Shown in pieces: positions 1-5,601 of a stretch of 6,460 nt of DNA; position 1 is the stretch's first letter; every line of letters starts with the position of its first letter. The stretch comes from Streptomyces speibonae (GTDB lineage: Bacteria > Actinomycetota > Actinomycetes > Streptomycetales > Streptomycetaceae). The notes below the pieces were generated by a model. That model saw only the letters and a program-made list of their open reading frames with translations. It was not told the DNA's origin and ran no database searches. The position numbers and the translations under genes are program-made. The stretch covers positions 13,078 to 19,537 of the forward strand of contig KL568609.1 in NCBI GenBank assembly GCA_000715605.1, written 5' to 3'.

Positions 1-1
1 C

Positions 2-199
2 CCGCCCCTACGGCTGCTGCTGAACTCCGACGCCTACGAGGCTGTCACCACCACAGTGCGTGACCGACTCACATCCTTCGAAAAGCAACGCGACACCGCA
101 TACGCCGCGGACGCGGAGTGGGACGTGGCCGAGGAGTTCCTTGATCACGACGAGTTTCGACGCCCTGTTCCAGGAGCAGAGTCGCGGTCGAGTGCCTGA
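2..199 (+). CDS. C-terminal fragment of an SDR-family oxidoreductase (partial, cut by left edge)
   Basis: Reading from base 2 gives 65 residues that end at a TGA. The opening stretch, PPLRLLLNSDAYEAV, resembles the C-terminal tail of actinobacterial short-chain dehydrogenases/reductases, where a similar PLRLLLGSDAY segment precedes a terminal helix. These enzymes are cytosolic NAD(P)-dependent oxidoreductases, but the Rossmann fold and the Tyr-Lys active site lie outside the window, so substrate and activity cannot be judged. After about residue 45 the sequence (DVAEEFLDHDEFRRPVPG) no longer resembles the family tail. The true end may have been replaced or frame-shifted where the gene meets the decayed kinase remnant. 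The family assignment rests on one remembered motif and is moderate. The 5' end is missing. Confidence 0.55.
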   Translation, partial: PPLRLLLNSDAYEAVTTTVRDRLTSFEKQRDTAYAADAEWDVAEEFLDHDEFRRPVPGAESRSSA

Positions 200-806
200 G
201 GCCGGGGGAGCGGATCCGACGGAGGCCGGTCTTGCGGAGGAGCGCGGCGAAAGATCCGGCGGCTGATCCGGTCGATCAACGACATGCTCGCCGCGCTCCG
301 GGACTCCCGGCAGGCACAGCGGCTGCTCGCCGAGGACGCCGCCCACGAGCTCACGACCCCGCTCACCAGCCTGCGCCTCAACGTCGAACTGCTGATGCGG
401 CTCGATCGGCGCGGCACCTTGGCCAGCGCGCTGCCGGCGGAGAGCCGGACCCGGCTGCTCAACGATGTCGGCACCCAGGTGGCCGAGTTGGGCACCCTTG
501 TCGCCGAACTGACCGGACCTGGCGCGCGGTGACGTCAGTGACGAGAGCACCGAGGTGCTCGACCTCGCCGACGTGGTGGCCGCCGCCGTGACCCGGGCGC
601 GTTCCCGGGTGCCCGACGTCGACATCGCGCTCGACGTGACCTCCGTGCGGGTGAGCGGGCGTCCCGCCGCGCTCGAGCGAGCGGTGCTCAACCTCATCGA
701 CAACGCCGGCAAGTGGTCCCCCGAGGACCAGCCGGTCCAGGTCCGGCTCCGTGCCGAGGGCGCGTCGGCGGTGCTCGAGGTCGACGACGCCGGGCCCGGC
801 ATCGCC
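200..806 (+). pseudogene. Sensor histidine kinase remnant (HAMP end, H-box, N-box, G1 box), truncated at both ends and frameshifted
   Basis: This is the core of a two-component sensor kinase, which autophosphorylates on His and passes the phosphate to a response regulator. Frame 2 from about 254 reads IRRLIRSINDMLAAL, typical of a HAMP C-terminal helix. The HisKA H-box follows, AEDAAHELTTPLTSL, with the phospho-acceptor His codon at 344-346. At 512-518 the expected Thr-Asp-Leu is broken by one extra G, so frame 2 ends at a TGA at 530-532. Frame 3 then continues with the rest of the dimerisation domain, the N-box (ERAVLNLIDNAGKWSP) and the G1 box (VDDAGPGI). Similarity stops at about 806, so the G2 ATP-lid segment is absent. 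There is no sensor domain or membrane segment upstream. Frame 3 at about 213-251 (DPTEAGLAEERGE) may be earlier HAMP sequence shifted by a second small indel, which is tentative. No partner response regulator is present. The kinase identity is firm and the product cannot be functional as read. Confidence 0.85.
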
Positions 807-915
807 ACCGTTAGTACGCTGCTCAGACCGGCTGCCCGAAACGCGTGCCGAACACACACATCGGCGTGCAAGGCCGGTTCACGCGGCAGCCCGGGGCGGT
901 GCGCGTCTCTTCTGC
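807..915. other. Unassigned spacer between kinase remnant and protease 3' end
   Basis: The kinase reading frame stays open here, and on into the antisense of the protease, to a stop at 984-986, but its residues no longer resemble a histidine kinase. The - strand downstream of the protease stop has no clear GC-rich hairpin followed by T residues. The two 7-base complementary arms I could find (GGCTGCC and GGCAGCC) are about 60 bases apart. I see no gene, RNA or terminal inverted repeat. It probably marks the breakpoint that removed the kinase C-terminus. Confidence 0.4.
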
Positions 916-2454
916 TTACTCACCCGTCAAGGTGCAGCCCTCGCGGGACAAATCCAGGCGGGAGCCCTTGGTCAGGCAGGGGGTGATCATGTGTACCTGT
1001 TGGCCGTAGGCGCGGCCCGGGACGGAGGTCACGGCACCGTGGCGGTCGACCTCGCAGGGGTTGTTGTCGGTGCACTGTTCGCCCGCCTCGTTGTGGGTGT
1101 TGTGGATGCCCACGACCGTGGTGCCGTCGGGGGACAGCAGGGGTGAGCCGGACGTGCCGTGGTGAGGGGTGCAGTCCTTGGTCGTGGCGTAGCGGATCGC
1201 GTTGGTCTGCCGGTAGCCGCCCTCCCGCAGGTGCGGGACCACCGCCTCGGCGGTGCAGGTGAAGCGGCGGCCGGTGTAGGCCAGGGTCAGCGAGTCGCCC
1301 GCGCGTACGGGGGCGGAGGTGAGCCGGAAGACCTTCGCGCCCTTGGCCTTGAGTTGCGCGTAGGTCCTGTTCAGGCGGTAGAGCGCGACGTCGGTGCCGG
1401 TCATCGTCGCGTAGACGAGCCGGGTCGCGCGGGCCGTGGTCCTGGGGTAGCCCTGGGGGTCGGCTATGGGGACGGGCCGGTCGGCGGGGCGGTCGATCAG
1501 GGCGCTTCCGGGTGCGGGGCGTTGGCCCTGTACGCAGTGGCCGTTGGTCAGCAGCAGGGCCGGGTCGTCGGGCCGGGCGGTGGGGGTGCGGATCACCGAG
1601 CCCGCGCAGCCGTTCAGGTCCACCGTGCCCTCCACGTCCGGGATCACGTCATCGGGGGGCACGTTCGTGCCGTTGATGATGCCGTTGATCCAGTCGGCGT
1701 GCCGGGTGACATCGGTGTACAGCGTGGGCGCCTTGTCGCCGCCGGGGCCGCTGACCACACCGGCCACCGCCCACTCGCCGTCCTCGCGGACCAGCGCGGG
1801 CCCGCCGGAGTCCATGTTCCGCGCGGAGACGCCGCCGTCGGCGCTGCCGACGCACAGCTCTCCGGGCGCGGCCACCGGACACACGGAGAGCGGCTGCACC
1901 ACCGTGTCCGCCTCGCGCAGTCTCGTGGGGAGGCACTCCGGATCGCCGGTGTCGTTGTCACACGTGGTGCCCCAGCCCATGATGCGGACGGGCGTGCCGT
2001 CCGGCGGCGTGGCCGAGGCGAGGCGCACCGGCTTGGCCCGGACCGGCTTGCGCAGGTGCATCAGCGCGAGGTCCTTGCCCCAGAATCCGCCCTCGTCGTG
2101 ACTGGTCGCCAGCCGGTAGTAGTGGTCGACCTCCGCGACCTCGCCTCCGGACGTCGTGTCCAGCGACCCGACCCGCACCTTCCAGCCACGCGGGACGCCC
2201 GTCTTCGCGTTGGTCGGGTTCTTGCCGGCGCAGTGGCCGGCGGTCAGGACCCATTGCGGAGCGAGGACTTCCACCCCGCAGCCGTGGTGGTCCGGGCGCG
2301 GTGGCGCCGGATAGGCCGGCTGGAAGGAGCCCATGAACGAGTAGGGCTCGGCCGACTCGGTGCCGCCCACGACGGACTGCGCCGGGGAGGCGGACAGCAG
2401 GGGAGCGGCCAGCGCGAGCACGGCGGCCCCCAGCAGGAGCGAGTGCTTTCTCAT
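916..2454 (-). CDS. Secreted serine protease with two tandem chymotrypsin-fold domains
   Basis: A 512-residue extracellular endopeptidase of the S1/PA clan. The ATG at 2454 is preferred over the in-frame GTG at 2463 because AGGGTGA lies 5 bases before the ATG, and the protein then opens with a signal peptide (MRKH plus a hydrophobic stretch, likely cut near SASPAQS). Domain 1 starts at VVGGTESAEP (about residues 28-31), the usual activation N-terminus. It carries TAGHC (His74), GKDLALMHL (Asp128) and MDSGGP (Ser216). Domain 2 runs from about residue 278 with TNGHC (His306), TGTDVALYRL (Asp355) and GTSGSP (Ser435), closer to V8/Trypsin_2-type proteases. Both triads look complete. Fourteen cysteines, six in domain 1 and eight in domain 2, suggest disulfides in each. 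In domain 1 the chymotrypsin position 189 is Ser rather than trypsin's Asp, and position 193 is Met rather than Gly, so a tryptic preference is unlikely. It lies downstream of the TPR gene on the same strand. Substrates are unknown. Confidence 0.9.
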   Translation of the reverse strand: MRKHSLLLGAAVLALAAPLLSASPAQSVVGGTESAEPYSFMGSFQPAYPAPPRPDHHGCGVEVLAPQWVLTAGHCAGKNPTNAKTGVPRGWKVRVGSLDTTSGGEVAEVDHYYRLATSHDEGGFWGKDLALMHLRKPVRAKPVRLASATPPDGTPVRIMGWGTTCDNDTGDPECLPTRLREADTVVQPLSVCPVAAPGELCVGSADGGVSARNMDSGGPALVREDGEWAVAGVVSGPGGDKAPTLYTDVTRHADWINGIINGTNVPPDDVIPDVEGTVDLNGCAGSVIRTPTARPDDPALLLTNGHCVQGQRPAPGSALIDRPADRPVPIADPQGYPRTTARATRLVYATMTGTDVALYRLNRTYAQLKAKGAKVFRLTSAPVRAGDSLTLAYTGRRFTCTAEAVVPHLREGGYRQTNAIRYATTKDCTPHHGTSGSPLLSPDGTTVVGIHNTHNEAGEQCTDNNPCEVDRHGAVTSVPGRAYGQQVHMITPCLTKGSRLDLSREGCTLTGE

Positions 2455-2558
2455 GCGGCTCACCCTGGCCGCCGGCCGTCTCCGGTCCGCCGCGGACGTG
2501 TTTCACCGGCCGCTCGGGGCTGTATCGGTTCGCCTGCCGCGTGGGTTGCCCCAGCGTC
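2455..2558 (-). promoter_or_regulatory. Gap between TPR and protease genes with a short perfect palindrome
   Basis: This 104-base gap must hold the protease leader and any promoter of its own. A perfect inverted repeat, GTCCGC-C-GCGGAC, lies at 2485-2497, 31 bases before the protease ATG. It could be an operator, an mRNA hairpin, or chance in GC-rich DNA. A weak -10-like element (GATACA on the - strand, around 2520-2525) is visible, but I found no convincing -35 partner. No T-rich terminator follows the TPR stop, so read-through from the TPR gene is possible. Confidence 0.3.
2460..2466 (-). promoter_or_regulatory. Ribosome binding site that decides the protease start
   Basis: On the - strand AGGGTGA sits 5 bases before the ATG at 2454 and matches the anti-Shine-Dalgarno end of 16S rRNA well. 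It overlaps the alternative GTG at 2461-2463. That GTG has only a GGAG about 15 bases upstream, which is too far. This supports the 512-residue protein over the 515-residue version. Confidence 0.65.
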
Positions 2559-3953
2559 TCAGTGGGACTCCGGGCCCGCCTGGACGGACGGTTCGCCCAG
2601 CCGGTTCAGGGCTGCCTTCGCCTGCGGCACGCGCAAGGGGGAGAACCACGGGTTGATCTGCAGGGCCTCCGTGAGGTGGCGGCGGGCGGCTCCGTACCGT
2701 TCCAGGGACCGTTCGATCATGCCCCGGTGGAACGCGTACAGGGCACTGCGCACGCCGCCTCCCTGCGTGCCCTCGGTCGCCCGTACGGCGAAGGGCAGCG
2801 CCTCCTCATGCTCCCCCGCCCGGTGCAGCGCCCAGCCCAGCGCGTCCGCGACCTCCGTCGAGGGGTGACGTTCCCACTCCGCCCGGAGCCGCCGCACGGC
2901 GGCCTCCGCGTCCCCGTGGTCCGCCTCGTAGCGGCCCAGGACCAGCTCCTCGTCCGCCCCGTGCGCGGCCGCCGCCCGCACCCGCTCCCGCAGCACCCCG
3001 TACTGCACCTGCGCCGCCTGCTTCAGCCCCAGCGACTCGTACAGCTCGCCGAGTTCCAGCGCGTACTCCGGCCGCGGGTGCTTCACCAGCGCCACCCGGT
3101 ACGCGCTCAGCGCCTCCGTCGTCCGGCCCAGTGACGCCAGCGCCCTGCCCTGCCCGGCCTGCGCCGCCCGCTGCTCGGGGTCGATCCGCACCGCCTCCTG
3201 GAACTGCCGCAGCGCGTCCTCCCGGTCGCCGCGCTCCCAGGCGAGCTGCCCGGCCCGCTCCAGGTACGCCGCCCGTTCGGCGGGCTCCCCGGCGGCCGAC
3301 ACCGCGTCCGCGAGCTTCGCCGCCGCGTCCTCCCGCCAGCCCTTGTCCCGGTACACCGCCGCCGCCCGCGCCATCACGGCGGGACCGGAGCGCAGCTTCT
3401 TGAGCTTCTCCAGCAGCTGTGCGGCCTCCTCCTCGTCACCGAGCCCGGCGGACGCCTCGATCAGCAGCGGATACGTCGTCCACCGCTTCGGCTCCAGCTT
3501 CCGCGCCGCCTCCCCCCACTCGCGCGCCTCGGCGAAGTCCCGCCGCGCGTTCGCCAGCGCCGCCAGCCCGCGCAGCGCCGGGGCATTGCCCTCCGGCCGC
3601 ACCTTCAGCGAGGTGCGCAGCGCCTTCTCGGCCCGCGTCCAGTACGCCGGGTCGGCCAGCCGCAGCCCCTGTTCCACCCGGGCCGCCCCGAGCACCGCCC
3701 AGGCCCGGGCGTCCCTCGGGTGCGCTTCCAGATGCCGCTCGCGCTCCTCGGTCAGCGCGGCCAGGTCGGTCAGCGCGGCCGGCACCCCGCTGGTGACCGC
3801 CGCCAGCGCCCGTGCCTGAGGAGTCGGCGCGGGCGGCGCCTCCCGCTCCCACGGCAGCACGACCAGCACCCCGCCCAGTACGGCGCATCCGGCGGCCGAG
3901 GCGATCAGCGCGCGACGCACCCGTCGCCGGGGCTCACGTGGCTTGTCGTCCAT
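2559..3953 (-). CDS. Membrane-anchored tetratricopeptide-repeat protein
   Basis: A 464-residue protein if the ATG at 3953 is used. Residues 1-14 are strongly basic (KPREPRRRVRR) and are followed by one hydrophobic segment, about 15-35 (ALIASAAGCAVLGGVLVVLPW). By the positive-inside rule the rest should lie outside the membrane. After a Pro/Ala linker (38-47), helix pairs of TPR type fill most of the chain from about 80 to 450. The clearest repeat is 228-261 (LERAGQLAWERGDREDALRQFQEAVRIDPE), and the next ones carry GRALASLGRTTEALSAY, ALGWALHRAGEHEEAL and RGMIERSLERYGAARRHLTEALQINP. TPR solenoids bind peptides or proteins, and there is no catalytic domain. Cys23 lacks a proper lipobox, so a lipoprotein is unlikely. 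In-frame starts at 3968 (ATG) and 3977 (GTG) lack ribosome binding sites. The 3953 ATG has only a weak TGAG 6 bases upstream. The gene is divergent from the oxidase and upstream of the protease. The partner protein is unknown. Confidence 0.85.
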   Translation of the reverse strand: MDDKPREPRRRVRRALIASAAGCAVLGGVLVVLPWEREAPPAPTPQARALAAVTSGVPAALTDLAALTEERERHLEAHPRDARAWAVLGAARVEQGLRLADPAYWTRAEKALRTSLKVRPEGNAPALRGLAALANARRDFAEAREWGEAARKLEPKRWTTYPLLIEASAGLGDEEEAAQLLEKLKKLRSGPAVMARAAAVYRDKGWREDAAAKLADAVSAAGEPAERAAYLERAGQLAWERGDREDALRQFQEAVRIDPEQRAAQAGQGRALASLGRTTEALSAYRVALVKHPRPEYALELGELYESLGLKQAAQVQYGVLRERVRAAAAHGADEELVLGRYEADHGDAEAAVRRLRAEWERHPSTEVADALGWALHRAGEHEEALPFAVRATEGTQGGGVRSALYAFHRGMIERSLERYGAARRHLTEALQINPWFSPLRVPQAKAALNRLGEPSVQAGPESH

Positions 3954-3975
3954 GGCGCACTCAGTCATGGCGCAC
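3951..3975 (-). repeat. Ten-base direct repeat duplicating the TPR start-codon context
   Basis: CATGGCGCAC occurs at 3951-3960 and again at 3966-3975, 15 bases apart. Read on the - strand, each copy is GTGCGCC followed by ATG, so two in-frame ATG codons five codons apart have the same upstream context. This looks like a small tandem duplication and makes the true start ambiguous. Confidence 0.7.
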
Positions 3976-4077
3976 ACTGTGCGTCACACACCGCGTACGT
4001 ACGATGATCACACCCCGGTGTGACGCGGCTGCCCGCGCGGGGTTCACACCGATGGCCCCGGATGCCACGCTGTGATC
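3954..4077. promoter_or_regulatory. Divergent promoter/operator region rich in inverted repeats
   Basis: This 124-base stretch separates the start codons of the TPR gene (- strand) and the FAD oxidoreductase (+ strand), so it should hold promoters for both. It contains four perfect inverted repeats: CGCACA-C-TGTGCG at 3971-3983, the palindrome CGTACGTACG at 3994-4003, TCACACC-CC-GGTGTGA at 4008-4023, and 9-base arms ATGATCACA (4004-4012) and TGTGATCAT (4071-4079). The word TCACACC also recurs at 4044-4050. Recurrence of one word in both orientations suggests binding sites for a dimeric regulator, though no regulator gene is in the window. No -35/-10 pair is obvious, and neither start has a strong ribosome binding site, so leaderless transcripts are possible. 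Confidence 0.5.
4008..4023. promoter_or_regulatory. Candidate operator, 16-base inverted repeat TCACACC-CC-GGTGTGA
   Basis: Perfect 7-base arms flank a two-base centre. A further copy of TCACACC lies at 4044-4050, so the central GGTGTGA could pair with either. The position between two divergent starts and the repeated half-site fit an operator. Which protein binds, if any, cannot be read from the sequence. Confidence 0.4.
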
Positions 4078-5487
4078 ATGAGCCGTATCGAAGCGCGACG
4101 CGACGAACACACGGTGGCGGCCGGCCCCCTCGTCGAGCGGCTGCTCGGCGGACTGCCCCGCGAAGCCGTCCTCACCGACCCCGACATCACCGCTTCCTAC
4201 GCCCACGACATGGCGAGCTTCTGCCCGGCCGGCAGCCCCGCGGTGGTCGTGCTGCCGCGCACGGTGGAGCAGGTCCAGCACGTCATGCGCACCGCCACCG
4301 CACTGCGCGTCCCCGTCGTCCCGCAGGGCGCCCGCACCGGCCTGTCCGGCGCGGCCAACGCCACCGACGGCTGCGTCGTGCTCTCCCTGACGAAGATGGA
4401 CCGCATCCTGGAGATCAGCCCGGTCGACCGGATCGCCGTCGTCGAACCCGGCGTCGTCAACGCCGCCCTGTCCCGTGCCGTCGGGGAACACGGCCTCTTC
4501 TACCCGCCGGACCCCTCCAGCTGGGAGACCTGCACCATCGGCGGCAACATCGGCACCGCCTCCGGCGGGCTGTGCTGTGTGAAGTACGGAGTGACGGCCG
4601 AGTACGTCCTCGGGCTCGACGTCGTGCTCGCCGACGGACGCCTGATGTCCACCGGGCGCCGCACCGCCAAGGGGGTCGCCGGATACGACCTGACCCGGCT
4701 GTTCGTCGGGTCCGAGGGCTCCCTCGGCATCGTCGTCCGCGCGGTCCTGGCGCTGCGGCCTAAGCCGCCCGAGCAGCTGGTGCTGGCCGCCGAGTTCTCC
4801 TCCGGTGCCGCCGCCGGCGACGCCGTGTGCCGCATCATGGCGGGCGGCCACGTCCCCTCACTCCTCGAACTCATGGACCGTACGACGGTCAAGGCCGTCA
4901 ACGACCTGACCCGCATGGGCCTCCCGGAGTCCACCGAGGCGCTGCTGCTGGCCGCCTTCGACACCACCGACCCGGCGGCGGACCTCGCCGCCGTCGGCGC
5001 GTTGTGCGAGGCGGCCGGCGCCACCCAGGTCGTCCCGGCCGAGGACACCGCCGAGTCCGAACTGCTGCTCCAGGCACGGCGGTCGTCCCTGGTCGCCCTG
5101 GAGGCGGTCAAGGGCACCACGATGATCGACGACGTGTGCGTGCCCCGTTCGAGGCTCGGCGAACTCATCGACGGCGTCGAGCGGATCGCCGAGAAGCACC
5201 GGCTCACCATCGGCGTCGTCGCACACGCGGGCGACGGCAACACCCATCCGACGGTCTGCTTCGACGCCGCCGACCCGGAGGAGTCGCGGCGGGCCCGGGA
5301 GTCCTTCGACGAGATCATGGCGCTCGGCCTGGAGCTGGGCGGCACCATCACCGGTGAGCACGGCGTGGGCGTGCTGAAGAAGGAGTGGCTGGCGCGCGAA
5401 CTCGGCCCGGTCGGCCTGGAGATGCAGCGGGCCGTCAAGAACGCCTTCGATCCGCTCGGCATTCTGAACCCCGGCAAGCTGTTCTGA
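4078..5487 (+). CDS. FAD-binding oxidoreductase, GlcD / D-lactate dehydrogenase type
   Basis: A 469-residue flavoenzyme of the VAO/PCMH family, close to the usual length for GlcD-like enzymes. These oxidise D-2-hydroxy acids such as glycolate, D-lactate or D-2-hydroxyglutarate to 2-oxo acids. The N-terminal FAD domain (about 55-230) shows the pyrophosphate loop PQGARTGLSGAA (82-93), PPDPSS (143-148), GGNIGTASGG (155-164) and GSEGSLGIV (211-219). The C-terminal domain shows HAGDGNTHP (His383, His390) and GEHGVG (Glu427, His428), matching the metal/substrate site of D-lactate and D-2-hydroxyglutarate dehydrogenases, and ends with the family signature AFDPLGILNPGKLF. There is no signal peptide or iron-sulfur CxxC cluster, so it is probably cytosolic or membrane-associated. 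No GlcE, GlcF or lactate permease gene is nearby. The ATG at 4078 is chosen. A GTG two codons earlier (4072) is equally open, and neither has a good ribosome binding site. The family is certain and the substrate is not. Confidence 0.92.
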   Translation: MSRIEARRDEHTVAAGPLVERLLGGLPREAVLTDPDITASYAHDMASFCPAGSPAVVVLPRTVEQVQHVMRTATALRVPVVPQGARTGLSGAANATDGCVVLSLTKMDRILEISPVDRIAVVEPGVVNAALSRAVGEHGLFYPPDPSSWETCTIGGNIGTASGGLCCVKYGVTAEYVLGLDVVLADGRLMSTGRRTAKGVAGYDLTRLFVGSEGSLGIVVRAVLALRPKPPEQLVLAAEFSSGAAAGDAVCRIMAGGHVPSLLELMDRTTVKAVNDLTRMGLPESTEALLLAAFDTTDPAADLAAVGALCEAAGATQVVPAEDTAESELLLQARRSSLVALEAVKGTTMIDDVCVPRSRLGELIDGVERIAEKHRLTIGVVAHAGDGNTHPTVCFDAADPEESRRARESFDEIMALGLELGGTITGEHGVGVLKKEWLARELGPVGLEMQRAVKNAFDPLGILNPGKLF

Positions 5488-5535
5488 CCGCGAAGGTGCC
5501 CGAAAGGGGTGGGGTCCGGCCGGAGGGGCGGTCAG
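5484..5535 (+). terminator. Possible hairpin overlapping the oxidoreductase stop codon
   Basis: CTGACCGC at 5484-5491, which contains the TGA stop, is complementary to GCGGTCAG at 5528-5535. The 36-base G-rich loop contains a small palindrome, TCCGGCCGGA, at 5514-5523. There is no T-run after it, which is common in actinomycetes. The arms are short for the loop size, so termination is only a suggestion. Confidence 0.3.
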
Positions 5536-5601
5536 GTCCGCGCCCGTCTGATAGATGTGGTTTCCCCCGACCCACTCCTCGAGCAGATACGGGACCACGG
5601 A
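5536..5601 (+). promoter_or_regulatory. Leader of the DUF2510 gene with weak -10-like element
   Basis: TAGATG at 5552-5557 loosely resembles an actinobacterial -10 (TAGRRT-like), with a CGGTCA about 17 bases upstream as a poor -35. CGGGA ends 7 bases before the ATG at 5602 and is a usable but weak ribosome binding site. The placement is plausible; the elements alone are weak. Confidence 0.25.

Noticed and set aside
555..986. Treating the second kinase half as an independent gene starting at GTG 555
   Set aside because: It continues the same kinase after a one-base shift, begins inside the dimerisation domain, and ends in non-homologous sequence overlapping the protease antisense.
2461..2463. 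GTG as protease start (515 residues)
   Set aside because: It lies inside the ribosome binding site of the ATG at 2454 and lacks one of its own at a workable distance.
1159..2868. 569-codon + strand ORF across the protease and TPR genes
   Set aside because: It is antisense to two well-supported genes and has no recognisable domain; long opposite-strand frames are expected at this GC content.
3971..4023. Attachment site or origin suggested by the stacked palindromes
   Set aside because: There are no integrase, replication or mobility genes nearby, and the palindromes lie between two divergent start codons, which fits transcription control better.
3961..4851. 296-codon - strand ORF opposite the FAD oxidase
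   Set aside because: It is low-complexity Gly/Ala/Val/Asp/Arg-rich translation antisense to conserved FAD-binding motifs, with no family resemblance.
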